DNA of 64,000 nt from NCBI RefSeq assembly GCF_042678405.1, contig NZ_JBHTLI010000001.1, positions 1,984,001 through 2,048,000 on the forward strand, read 5' to 3'. The translations under genes and the position numbers were made by a program. This stretch comes from Salegentibacter_A chungangensis (GTDB lineage: Bacteria > Bacteroidota > Bacteroidia > Flavobacteriales > Flavobacteriaceae). Of this stretch, positions 16,880 to 25,158 are shown one piece after another; positions within the stretch are counted from its first letter, which is position 1; every line of letters starts with the position of its first letter. The notes below the pieces were generated by a model. The model made no database searches and had not been told where the DNA came from. It saw only the letters and a list, made by a program, of their open reading frames with translations.

Positions 16880-17350
16880 TTATAGGTCTTCCATTGTTTT
16901 TACACTCGAAATAGTATCCTTAATCTCGGCTATATGAGCTTTTAATACATCTTTTATATGCGGTGGGAAAGTATATTTTTTCAGTTTTTCTTCATATTCC
17001 TTTAAACTCGCTTTTTCTCCTCGTATACATTCTTCAAGTATATCTTTATCACTTTGTTTGCTAATTGTGGACTTAAAATCTATCCAGAATCTGTGCAAAT
17101 TAGATAAAGGGCTGGTATGTTCTTTTGGATGTTCATTCAATTCGTGAATATACTTATCTAATTCGGTTGCAAAATGATTTCTTTGAACCGCCTGATCTTT
17201 CAAAAAGGTTTTTAATTGAGAGTTTTTAACGTGTTCAAGTGCTTTTTTGTAACCTTTTTCGGCATCATAATTTTTTTCCAGTAATTCCTGTAAATTATGC
17301 ACCAGGGTTTTGTGGCTATCTTCCTTAGCGGCTTCTCTTGTTGTCTTCAT
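16880..17350 (-). CDS. PA2169/DUF2383-type four-helix-bundle protein
   Basis: 156 residues, entirely helical in character. Features include LVHNLQELLEKNYDAEKGYKKALEHVKNSQLKTFL and repeated H/E pairs typical of ferritin-like four-helix bundles (DUF2383). These are often stress-induced in Bacteroidota, but the biochemical role is not established. There is no signal peptide. It converges on the upstream gene over a shared terminator. The promoter region is AT-rich with no clear consensus. Confidence 0.8.
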   Translation of the reverse strand: MKTTREAAKEDSHKTLVHNLQELLEKNYDAEKGYKKALEHVKNSQLKTFLKDQAVQRNHFATELDKYIHELNEHPKEHTSPLSNLHRFWIDFKSTISKQSDKDILEECIRGEKASLKEYEEKLKKYTFPPHIKDVLKAHIAEIKDTISSVKTMEDL

Positions 17351-17431
17351 AACTCATTGATATTTATAGGTATATATGTATAAATATAATAAGAAACTGC
17401 GCTGGATTAAAATGATAATAATCAGTTTTTT

Positions 17432-18674
17432 CTAAACGTTACCCTGAACCAGGTTATAGATATTAAAACCAAACATTATTAAAATGGTAACCAGGGCCAG
17501 AACTGTGGGAACAGGAATATTTCGAACATTTAAAGGGATCCGGAAGACCGGTTTTTCCGATTCATCTGTCTTGTTTTTATAGCGAAATTTCAGCAACGCC
17601 ACATTCACCATTCCAAAAACGATGAAAATGAAAATATTACTGATACTGGCCACTACTTTCAGATTCCCTATTAGTCCGAAGCCAACCGAGACTATAGATA
17701 TGGCTATAATTGCATAATTAGGAGCATGTCCTATCCCGGAGATGGTAGTGAATTTCTCCAGCCATTTTATCTTGCTGTCCCTGGCTACGTCATATAAAAG
17801 CCTTGAAGTTCCCAGAATATTGCTAAGAATTGTTTTACTGGTCGCAAAAAGCGCAATTACTACAAGGGAAGTAGCCCCTATAGAACCGAGCTTACTTTCA
17901 ATAACGGCTGCCAAAGGCCCGTTGGAATTGGCTAGTTCCTTCCATTCCATTACGCTTACCACACAAACCGCTATGAGAACATAAATAATCAGTACGGCCA
18001 GACCGCTTAAAAGTACGGCCTTTGGCATATTCTTTTTAGCGTTTTTTGTTTCCTCAGCCATTTTTACAAGATCTTCAAAACCAACGTAACTGAAAAAGAT
18101 TAAGGCACCGCCGGCAAATATCCCGGCCCAACCACGGTTGTTGGACTCAAGAAGGTCTACATTCCCTAATTCCGGGACACTGACCCCCTACAACCACAGC
18201 AAGCCCCAGAAGGGTAACAATAGTAGCGAAACTATTGTAATAGGAGCTGTATTTGGAGCCTATTATATTGAAGAAAGCCATAAGCCCTATGATGACAATA
18301 ATTGCTATCCAGCTGGAAATTTCCAGTAAGCGCCCCAGGTAGTCTGCGAAACTTATGGCAATTGCCGCCGCTGCTACCACACCCGTAAAGGTCATAAATA
18401 TAGACATGATTAGGGCGGTCTTCTTTCCTAAGCCTTGTTTAAGATATTCGAAACTCCCTCCTGCATCCGGAAACCGGCTTACAAATTCAGCATACGTTAG
18501 TCCTGTTAATAGCGCCACGGTGGCCGCGATCACAAAACTGAGCCATAACATATTTCCGCTTATGGCGGCTGCCTTTCCAATTATTGCATAAATTCCGGCA
18601 CCCACAATACCGCCTATTCCAAACAATAAGACATCCCAGAATCCGAGGGATTTTTTAAGTTGGTTCTTTGACAT
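17432..18674 (-). pseudogene. APC-family amino acid permease interrupted by a one-base frameshift
   Basis: Two frames together make one transporter. The N-terminal part runs from 18674 (MSKNQLKKSLGFWDVLLFGIG, GIVGAGIYAIIGKAA) to the frameshift at about 18184-18190. The C-terminal part runs on in another frame through SVPELGNVDLLESNN and IFFSYVGFEDLVKMAEETKN to 17432. The coding strand has a run of five G at the break; removing one gives exactly 414 codons and a continuous permease of about 12 membrane segments. This is either a recent mutation, a phase-variable tract or a sequencing error. The protein would import amino acids or polyamines across the inner membrane. An ATG 36 bases further upstream is less likely as a start. 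Divergent from the UspA gene. Confidence 0.85.
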
Positions 18675-18831
18675 GGATTGGTTGTTTGAGACAAAATACC
18701 CATCAGCCAAGAAACCTCTAAACGATTTAACGGGTTCTAAAGAAAAAAATAACAGTGCCTTAAGTCTCTTTTCGGGAAGGTTAGATCTCCATAGTTTTTG
18801 TAACTTTAATAGAAGTAAAGCTTTAAGAGAG

Positions 18832-19290
18832 ATGAAAAAAGTACTTATAGCAGTGGATTATAACCCTGTTTCTGAACAGGTAGTAAAAGCAGGATATAAA
18901 CTTGCCCAAACAATGGGGTCACAGGTTTGTCTTATTCACGTAGTTAGTGATATAAGTTTTTACGGAATTCAATATCCTACCTTTATGGGCTATGAAGGTT
19001 ATAATGAGATAACTACAGATCTAAGTATGGCAGCAGAAATGCGTAAGGTGGCAGAAGACTTTTTAAAAACTGCGGCAGATCATCTTAACAATCCGTCTGT
19101 AAGCACTCATCTGGCAGATGGAGAGACAGCCAGGGAGATCCTTAATTATTCTAAAAAATGGAAAGCCGACCTCCTTGTAATGGGGACTCACAGCCATTCG
19201 GTTCTGGAGAAATTGCTGATGGGAACGGTAGCCTCCAAAGTTCTTGAAAAAACAGAGATCCCTGTATTTATGGTGCCGGTTAAAAAATAA
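18832..19290 (+). CDS. Universal stress protein (UspA family)
   Basis: 152 residues from the ATG at 18832, where the family sequence MKKVLIAVDYNPVSEQVV begins. The open frame extends 53 codons upstream but without Usp character. The nucleotide-binding signature near the end reads MGTHSHSVLEKLLMGTVASKVLEKTEIPVFMVP, matching G-x2-G-x9-G(S/T) only partly, so ATP binding is likely but not certain. It is transcribed divergently from the broken permease. A weak promoter candidate is TTAG (18781-18784), a 16-base spacer and TAACTTTA (18801-18808). Confidence 0.88.
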   Translation: MKKVLIAVDYNPVSEQVVKAGYKLAQTMGSQVCLIHVVSDISFYGIQYPTFMGYEGYNEITTDLSMAAEMRKVAEDFLKTAADHLNNPSVSTHLADGETAREILNYSKKWKADLLVMGTHSHSVLEKLLMGTVASKVLEKTEIPVFMVPVKK

Positions 19291-19467
19291 CCTAAGTACG
19301 TATTATTCCCCATATTCTGTAAGCTTATCTTTGTTTAAATTGGTAATGCTCTCTAACTCTGTTACGGCTTAAATCCAGCAGAGGTTTCCCCCCTTTTCAT
19401 TTTACTTTTAATGATGATTGTACCAAATGTTCAATTGCTTTTGGTATTTCAAAAATCCGGATACATA

Positions 19468-20853
19468 ATGGAAAATTTAGTAAAAGATCTACAAACCAAT
19501 CTTGTAGATGAATTGGCGACCAAAATCAGGGGGGAAGTTATTCTTCCTAATCACGCAAATTATCATAATGCAAGAAAGATTTATAACGCGATGATTGACC
19601 GTAAACCTGGTCTTATAGTTAAATGTGTGGATGCCGCAGATGTGATCTATTCAGTTAACTTCGGAAGAGAGAATAACCTTAAAGTAGCCGTTAGGGGTGG
19701 CGGACATAACGGGGGAGGACTTGGGATTTGCGATGAGGGAATGGTAATAGACCTTTCCGGCATAAAGTTTATTCATGTAAATTCTGATGAGAAAACAGTT
19801 CGTGTAGGTGGTGGTAATACCTGGGGAGAAGTAGATCACGCTACCCACGCTTTTGGGCTTGCGGTCCCTGCTGGAATTATTTCTACCACGGGGGTTGGTG
19901 GTCTTACCCTTGGTGGCGGAGTTGGTCATCTTACCAGAAAATTCGGATTAACCATAGATAATCTCCTGGAAGCAGATATGGTACTTGCTGACGGAAGCTT
20001 TGTGAAAGCTAATAAAGATGAGAATCCTGACTTATTCTGGGCCATCAGAGGAGGGGGAGGAAACTTCGGGATCGTTACTTCCTTTAAGTTTAAAGCTCAC
20101 GATCTTAAGACAGTGATCGGCGGACCTACCTTGTGGCCAATAGAAGAAACCGAAAAAGTGATGGAATGGTATGACCGCTTTATTCATAATGCTCCGAATG
20201 ACTTAAACGGCTTTATTGCTACCCTGCAGATACCGGGACCTCCTTTCCCTGAAGAACTACATAACAGGAAGTTTTGCGGCATTATATGGTGCTATACAGG
20301 AGATCCTGATGAATTTGATGAGCTTTTTCAACCTGTAAGAGACCTTAAGCCAGAATTCGAACACGTAGGCGAAATGCCTTATCCTTCTATTCAGACACTT
20401 TTTGACGGAATGATGCCGCCCGGACTTCAATGGTACTGGCGAGCCGATTTTTTCCACGAACTGGGTCCTGAAATCAGGAAAGAGCATCTTAAATTCGGTT
20501 CAGAGATTCCCACACCGCTTTCCCAAATGCATTTATATCCTTTAAGCGGAAAAGCAGCAGAAAGAAAGAATAAAGATACTGCCTGGGCTTATCGGGATGC
20601 CAAATATGCCGGGGTGATAGTAGGGGTAGACCCTAATCCTACGAATGCACAAAAGATAACCGACTGGTGTAAGGATTACTGGTCTGGGCTCCATCCGTTT
20701 TCAGCTGGAGGAGCTTATTCAAACTTTATGATGGATGAAGGACAGGATAGGGTGAAAGCGAGCTATAAAGATAACTACGATAGATTGGTGGAAGTAAAAA
20801 GAAAATTTGACCCTACTAATTTCTTCAGATTGAATCAAAATATCCAACCTTAA
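19468..20853 (+). CDS. Berberine-bridge-like FAD-linked oxidoreductase
   Basis: 461 residues from the ATG at 19468. It has the PCMH-type FAD domain, with the covalent flavin His in AVRGGGHNGGG (His80), TTGVGGLTLGGGVGHLTRKFGL and IRGGGGNFGIV. The BBE C-terminal motif DRLVEVKRKFDPTNFFRLNQNI is present. Enzymes with two covalent flavin links have a Cys in the position before GVGG; here the residues are Ser-Thr-Thr, so the flavin is probably attached only through His80. Members oxidise sugars or secondary metabolites; the substrate is unknown. There is no signal peptide. Ten bases later a secreted cupin gene follows in the same operon. Confidence 0.88.
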   Translation: MENLVKDLQTNLVDELATKIRGEVILPNHANYHNARKIYNAMIDRKPGLIVKCVDAADVIYSVNFGRENNLKVAVRGGGHNGGGLGICDEGMVIDLSGIKFIHVNSDEKTVRVGGGNTWGEVDHATHAFGLAVPAGIISTTGVGGLTLGGGVGHLTRKFGLTIDNLLEADMVLADGSFVKANKDENPDLFWAIRGGGGNFGIVTSFKFKAHDLKTVIGGPTLWPIEETEKVMEWYDRFIHNAPNDLNGFIATLQIPGPPFPEELHNRKFCGIIWCYTGDPDEFDELFQPVRDLKPEFEHVGEMPYPSIQTLFDGMMPPGLQWYWRADFFHELGPEIRKEHLKFGSEIPTPLSQMHLYPLSGKAAERKNKDTAWAYRDAKYAGVIVGVDPNPTNAQKITDWCKDYWSGLHPFSAGGAYSNFMMDEGQDRVKASYKDNYDRLVEVKRKFDPTNFFRLNQNIQP

Positions 20854-20863
20854 AATTAGCATT

Positions 20864-21337
20864 ATGAACCTTAAATTAAAATTAAACAATGCAAGGATTT
20901 TCCTGGCTGCTATTACCATTCTATTCAGTTTCGTTTGTATGAACGCGCAAAACGCCGGCGATAAATCATCTGTAGTTGTAAATACAGATGATGCCGACCT
21001 ACAATGGGGTGGCTGCCCGGAATTTATGCCGGAAGGCTGTAATATTGCCATACTTCACGGCGACCCGGCAAAGCAAAATGCAGATATTCTATTTAAGGTT
21101 CCGGCTAATTCAGATATCCCGGAACATTGGCATACTTCTGCGGAACGAATGCTCCTGGTATCAGGAACAATGGAAGTGACTTATGAGGGTGAACAAACGC
21201 GAACACTTAAGAAAGGCTCTTTTGCATATGGTCCGGCTAAAAAGAAACACTCGGCCAAATGCCTGAATGACGGACCCTGTGTCTTATATATTGCATTCGA
21301 AGAGCCCCTGGACGCTTTTGCAACTAAAGATGATTAA
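20864..21337 (+). CDS. Secreted cupin-domain protein
   Basis: 157 residues with a signal peptide of about 29 residues (to MNAQ). One cupin fold with the metal-ligand pattern H88, H90, E94 (PEHWHTSAER) and H129 (KKKHSA) suggests a metal-binding or enzyme site. Cys51 and Cys59, and Cys132 and Cys138, may form disulfides in the periplasm. It lies 10 bases after the BBE-type oxidoreductase and ends at a terminator, so it is the second gene of a two-gene operon. The substrate is unknown. Confidence 0.82.
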   Translation: MNLKLKLNNARIFLAAITILFSFVCMNAQNAGDKSSVVVNTDDADLQWGGCPEFMPEGCNIAILHGDPAKQNADILFKVPANSDIPEHWHTSAERMLLVSGTMEVTYEGEQTRTLKKGSFAYGPAKKKHSAKCLNDGPCVLYIAFEEPLDAFATKDD

Positions 21338-21379
21338 ATGGATTAATTTACCCGAAGCACTTTTATTTATGTTAGAGTG

Positions 21380-21407
21380 ACCACCGTTAAAAGCGGTGGT
21401 TTTTTTA
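21380..21407 (+). terminator. Terminator of the BBE-cupin operon
   Basis: ACCACCG (21380-21386) pairs with CGGTGGT (21394-21400), followed by a T run. Confidence 0.85.
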
Positions 21408-21464
21408 TGTAACATTTAAAATTTTCATCGGTCTTTAAAGTGAACAATCAAAAATCAAAAAACG

Positions 21465-22022
21465 ATGAAAAAACTATTTCTTCTTACGATTCTGTTCATC
21501 AGCGGAGCTGCTTTTGCACAACAACAAGTTTCTTTGGAAGCATTTAAAGCATTAAAAAGTGAGGTAGATGCAAATATTCAGATTGTGAAATCTGATGTTT
21601 ATAAGATCGAATATTCCGGTAATACCGAACTTGCCGAAAAGATCAAAGTGGAAGTTGGTGGCCAGGAATGGTCTAAAAAGGTTACCAATTCAGGGGTTGT
21701 AATTAACAGTGATAATCTAACTATAAGCTCTAAGGAAGCCGGGATCAGTTTTAAAGACCTGGTAGTTAAAGTATATGTGCCTGAACTTAAAGTTGTTTCC
21801 TTAAGTGAAGGAGGCAGGATCACAATGGATAATGAATTCTCTAAAACCGATAATTTCGTTCTGTCCATCAGTAACGGTGCAGTCGCCGATTTTTCAAATA
21901 TAGATTTCAATAGCCTTGTGGTGAGTTCAGACAGTGATTCGGAATTGCTGTACAAATCGGTTAAAAATATGGTTAGTAGTAACAAAAATGGCTCCAGGAT
22001 AGTTATAAACAGAGATCGCTAA
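21465..22022 (+). CDS. Secreted GIN-domain (DUF2807) protein
   Basis: 185 residues with a signal peptide ending GAAFA. The rest is repetitive beta-helix-like sequence: VYKIEYSGNTELAEKIKVEV, GVVINSDNLTISS, VKVYVPELKVVSLSEGGRI. DUF2807/GIN proteins are secreted head-domain proteins of unknown function that are widespread in Bacteroidota. It is a single gene ended by a terminator (22068-22097). Confidence 0.78.
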   Translation: MKKLFLLTILFISGAAFAQQQVSLEAFKALKSEVDANIQIVKSDVYKIEYSGNTELAEKIKVEVGGQEWSKKVTNSGVVINSDNLTISSKEAGISFKDLVVKVYVPELKVVSLSEGGRITMDNEFSKTDNFVLSISNGAVADFSNIDFNSLVVSSDSDSELLYKSVKNMVSSNKNGSRIVINRDR

Positions 22023-22067
22023 CAAAATTCATTCATTTTTAACCCAAGTGGTGATTAGTTGAATGTA

Positions 22068-22097
22068 GCCTTCAAATCTTTTTTGAAGGCTTTTGTT
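22068..22097 (+). terminator. Terminator after the GIN-domain gene
   Basis: GCCTTCAAA (22068-22076) pairs with TTTGAAGGC (22082-22090), followed by a T-rich tract. Confidence 0.8.
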
Positions 22098-22127
22098 TTT
22101 TTATCAGGCATTTTGATATCTATATCT

Positions 22128-22282
22128 TATCTTTGTAGAAATTACAGGCGACCAAGGTCGGCTTAACCTGAATTCACTAGATAGATTATTAGGCAGATCA
22201 ATTTTCACAAAATTAATTCCCAAGTACTCCTACGGTGTCTCTCAGTAAATGCCGTAAAAAAGTGGCCTATTAAAATCTAAAA
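22128..22282 (+). promoter_or_regulatory. Promoter and long 5' leader of the cold-shock-domain gene
   Basis: A perfect -7 box TATCTTTG (22128-22135) lies 147 bases before the ATG. The -33 element is unclear. A leader of about 140 bases without an open frame resembles the long cold-shock leaders of other bacteria; regulation by leader structure is inference. Confidence 0.45.
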
Positions 22283-22741
22283 ATGGCAAGATCCGGACAA
22301 ACACAAAATAAAAAGGAAAAAGAAAAGAAGAAAGCTAAAAAGCGTAAGGAAAAGGAGCTTAAAAAGCAGGAACGTAAAGAGAACTCCAATAAGGGGGCTT
22401 CTTTTGACGATATGATTGCTTATGTAGATGAATATGGAAACCTTACCGATACGCCGCCAGATCCTTCTCAAAAAGTTGAAGTGGACGCAGAAAGTATTGA
22501 GATAGGTGTGCCTAAGAAAGAAGACAGGGAAGAGGAAGAAGTAATTACCGATACTGAAGGAAAAGTATCTTACTTTGATCATTCAAAAGGATTCGGATTT
22601 ATATTAGGAAAACAAACCGGAGAGAAATATTTTGTTCACGTGAGCGGACTTATTGATGAAGTCGAGGAAAATGATAAGGTGTCTTTTGAACTTGAGCAAG
22701 GTATGAAAGGGCTTAACGCCGTAAATGTAAAGAAGATCTAG
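22283..22741 (+). CDS. Cold-shock-domain protein with lysine-rich N-terminal tail
   Basis: 152 residues. Residues 1-35 are almost all Lys/Glu/Arg/Gln (KKEKEKKKAKKRKEKELKK). An acidic linker follows, then a cold-shock domain from about residue 88, with the RNP1 motif KGFGFI and RNP2 FVHVSGL. Cold-shock domains bind single-stranded RNA or DNA; the basic tail may give extra RNA affinity. It is the first of two such genes in this window (the other at 26331-26525), with the desaturase between them. A strong terminator follows. Confidence 0.9.
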   Translation: MARSGQTQNKKEKEKKKAKKRKEKELKKQERKENSNKGASFDDMIAYVDEYGNLTDTPPDPSQKVEVDAESIEIGVPKKEDREEEEVITDTEGKVSYFDHSKGFGFILGKQTGEKYFVHVSGLIDEVEENDKVSFELEQGMKGLNAVNVKKI

Positions 22742-22763
22742 TTTCGAAATTTCGAAATATAAG

Positions 22764-22792
22764 AAAGCCATCTGGATCCAGATGGCTTTTTT
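22764..22792. terminator. Terminator between converging genes
   Basis: The perfect palindrome GCCATCTGGATCCAGATGGC (22767-22786) is flanked by A and T runs. Confidence 0.85.
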
Positions 22793-22811
22793 GTTGGATC
22801 AAATTAAGAGA

Positions 22812-24617
22812 TCAGCTTTGTTTTTGCTTTTCGATCCAGGCGTTTATCTTGTTTTCCAGCAGTTCAAGCGGAATGCACCCGGTTTCCAGGACTTCATTAT
22901 GATATTGAGCGATATCGAACTTATCTCCGAGTTCTTTTTTAGCTTTCTCTCTTAGTTCAAGAATTTTAAGCTGCCCTATCTTATAAGATAAGGCCTGACC
23001 GGGATTAGCCATATACCTTTCAATTTCAGAAACTATGCTAGCCTTTGGTTCAGCTTCATTTTCAATGGAATACTGAATAGCTTCCTCCCGTGTCCATCCT
23101 TTGGAATGAAGTCCTGTATCCACTACAAGACGAACGGCACGATGCATTTCGGCGCCAAGCATCCCAAAATACTGGTATGGGTCAGTGTATAGTCCCAATT
23201 CTTTCCCTAAAGATTCCGAATAAAGGGCCCAGCCTTCCCCATAACCACTGTACCACAGAGTTTTTCTGAACATAGGGAGCTGCTCGTTTTCCTGGGTAAG
23301 AGAGATCTGATAATGATGTCCAGGAATGGCTTCGTGTAAAAACAGGGATTCGTCTGAATAAATATTGTAAGCGGTGGCATCTGGAATAGGAACGTAAAAT
23401 ATTCCCGGCCTTGTCCCGTCTATAGATCCCGGGTTATATTCTGCACTTGCCGAATTTTCCCTGAAGGCTTCAGTTCTTCTTACCTCAAATTCGGTTTTAG
23501 GTTTTTTATCGAAAAGTTTATTTAGCTGGGGTTTCATCCGGTCATAGATCTCATTGAAATGCGCAATAACCTGATCAGGTTGTTTATAAGGCATCAGGTC
23601 CTTATTATTCCTAACGTATTCAAAGAATTCTTTCAGACTTCCTTTAAAACCAACCTGTTCCTTTACTTTTTCCATTTGTGCCGAAATACGCGCAACTTCA
23701 TCGAGGCCTAATTGATGGATCTCTTCGGCAGTAAGATCTGTAGTAGTATACTTTTTTATCTGGTGCTTATAATATTCCTCTCCATCAGGAATATCAGCAA
23801 TTCCGCTGGTAGTTCTTCCCGCTTCCAGATATTCGTTCTTCATAAAGTTATAAAGATTCTGATATGCCGGGATCACCTTTTCTTTAATCATTTTGGTATA
23901 CTGCTCTTTTAAACGATTTTTGTCCTCTTCAGAAAAGTTAGAGGGGAAGTTCTTTACCGGTTTGTAGAAAAGGTGTTCTTCAAGATCCGGCTCTGTCATT
24001 GCCTTTAGTTGAGGAATCACTTTATTGATAAGGGATTTTGGCAAGACATATCCTTCTTCCATACCTTCCCTCATTTTCTCTTCAGCAGTATTCAGCCATT
24101 TTACATAACCTTCGACTCTTTTGAGCCAATTCTCATAATCTTCAACCGTTTTAAAAGGCTGTGCGCCCATACCACTTGCAAGCTGTCCCATAAAAAGATT
24201 AACAGACCACATCTGGTCTATGGGAAAGTATTCGTGATTTTTGAAATTTAATGTCTCAAGATGCATTTCTAACTCCCAGTTAAGAACGTCCTTACTCATT
24301 TGCTGGGTTTCAGTAAGATCTTCATCCTGAAATTCTTTCAATCTTTCCATATAGGTCTTATAGTAATTCTTCAGGGTATCATTATAAGATTTAGAAAGTT
24401 TGTTTGGGAAACGATCATTAAAGCGGTTATCGCCAGAAACAGTAGCACTGATAGGATCTAACGCAAGGCCTTTATCATAGAAATCCTGAAGTAGAGCATC
24501 AAAGTTTTCCCTTACAGCGGCAGTATCTTTTTTATTTTCTGATTCCTGTTCAGGTTCATTTTTACAGCCGGCAAGAAAGAGACCAAACATTAATAGGACT
24601 ATTACTTTTTTGAACAT
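22812..24617 (-). CDS. DUF885 family lipoprotein, probable metallopeptidase
   Basis: 601 residues with lipobox LFLAGC (Cys18), so an envelope lipoprotein. The DUF885 family is recognised by GDNRFNDRFP near the N-terminus, FYVPIPDATAYNIYSDESLF and the catalytic-type motif LHEAIPGHHYQISL. The HExxxGHH-like arrangement suggests a zinc peptidase. The late sequence GYGEGWALYSESLGKELGLY is also typical. It is monocistronic and converges on the cold-shock gene. Confidence 0.87.
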   Translation of the reverse strand: MFKKVIVLLMFGLFLAGCKNEPEQESENKKDTAAVRENFDALLQDFYDKGLALDPISATVSGDNRFNDRFPNKLSKSYNDTLKNYYKTYMERLKEFQDEDLTETQQMSKDVLNWELEMHLETLNFKNHEYFPIDQMWSVNLFMGQLASGMGAQPFKTVEDYENWLKRVEGYVKWLNTAEEKMREGMEEGYVLPKSLINKVIPQLKAMTEPDLEEHLFYKPVKNFPSNFSEEDKNRLKEQYTKMIKEKVIPAYQNLYNFMKNEYLEAGRTTSGIADIPDGEEYYKHQIKKYTTTDLTAEEIHQLGLDEVARISAQMEKVKEQVGFKGSLKEFFEYVRNNKDLMPYKQPDQVIAHFNEIYDRMKPQLNKLFDKKPKTEFEVRRTEAFRENSASAEYNPGSIDGTRPGIFYVPIPDATAYNIYSDESLFLHEAIPGHHYQISLTQENEQLPMFRKTLWYSGYGEGWALYSESLGKELGLYTDPYQYFGMLGAEMHRAVRLVVDTGLHSKGWTREEAIQYSIENEAEPKASIVSEIERYMANPGQALSYKIGQLKILELREKAKKELGDKFDIAQYHNEVLETGCIPLELLENKINAWIEKQKQS

Positions 24618-24865
24618 CGGTACGGTTATTTAGATTAAACATCTAATATACACATAAAAACTGCCTTTTCCAGAGAATTAATTTCCCTGGCACAGGAGAA
24701 AATTGCTTTAAAAGTGAATAGTGTTACCTGTTTAAGTAAATAAAGAATAAAAAAATAAGTAAGCTAAAGCGCTATCCCTAAAGACTTTCAGCGGATAATT
24801 GATTGATATTAAATAAAATATATGAATCTTTTGTCTGATAAATAGGTTAGGGAGTTAAATAGCTC

Positions 24866-24873
24866 TATATTTG
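24866..24873 (+). promoter_or_regulatory. -7 element of the desaturase promoter
   Basis: Perfect TATATTTG. No well-spaced -33 TTTG is found, although a TTAG lies 15 bases upstream. Confidence 0.45.
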
Positions 24874-25030
24874 CGCCATATTAAATAGTTTAGTTTTCTT
24901 CACTTTAGTTGATCTCCCAAGATTTACATTTAGTTTGTTCTCTTCAGTATTTTTTATAGCAATAGTGCGATAAACATTTTTACAAGTAATTTTAGGAATA
25001 AAATACCGGAAAAGATTAGTTCCGGATTTA

Positions 25031-25099
25031 ATGAAAATTCCAATAAGACAGTGCCCTATACCATTTAACACCGGTAAAGATTTAATAAGAAGAAGATAA
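25031..25099 (+). CDS. Possible 22-residue leader peptide upstream of the desaturase
   Basis: An ATG frame of 22 codons plus stop (MKIPIRQCPIPF...) lies inside the leader and ends 60 bases before the desaturase coding region. It could be chance in AT-rich DNA. There is no family match and no clear ribosome binding site. Confidence 0.2.
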   Translation: MKIPIRQCPIPFNTGKDLIRRR

Positions 25100-25158
25100 T
25101 TCCATCCTTTTAATCCTACAGGAACTGCTAAAAGCTTTAGAACTTAAATAGTAGTAGT

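Larger units (their letters stand above)
24618..25158. other. Long intergenic region holding the desaturase promoter and leader
   Basis: Very AT-rich. A -7 box TATATTTG (24866-24873) starts a leader of nearly 280 bases ahead of the desaturase. A 22-codon frame lies inside it (25031-25099). The stretch 24618-24860 shows nothing else I can name beyond the start region of the DUF885 gene. Confidence 0.45.

Noticed and set aside
18673..18831. N-terminal extension of the UspA frame
   Set aside because: Fifty-three codons with no Usp sequence, and it overlaps the start of the divergent permease; the start at 18832 fits the family exactly.
24865..25071. A minus-strand open frame in the desaturase leader
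   Set aside because: No coding character, in AT-rich DNA with no family match; it lies within the leader of the plus-strand gene.
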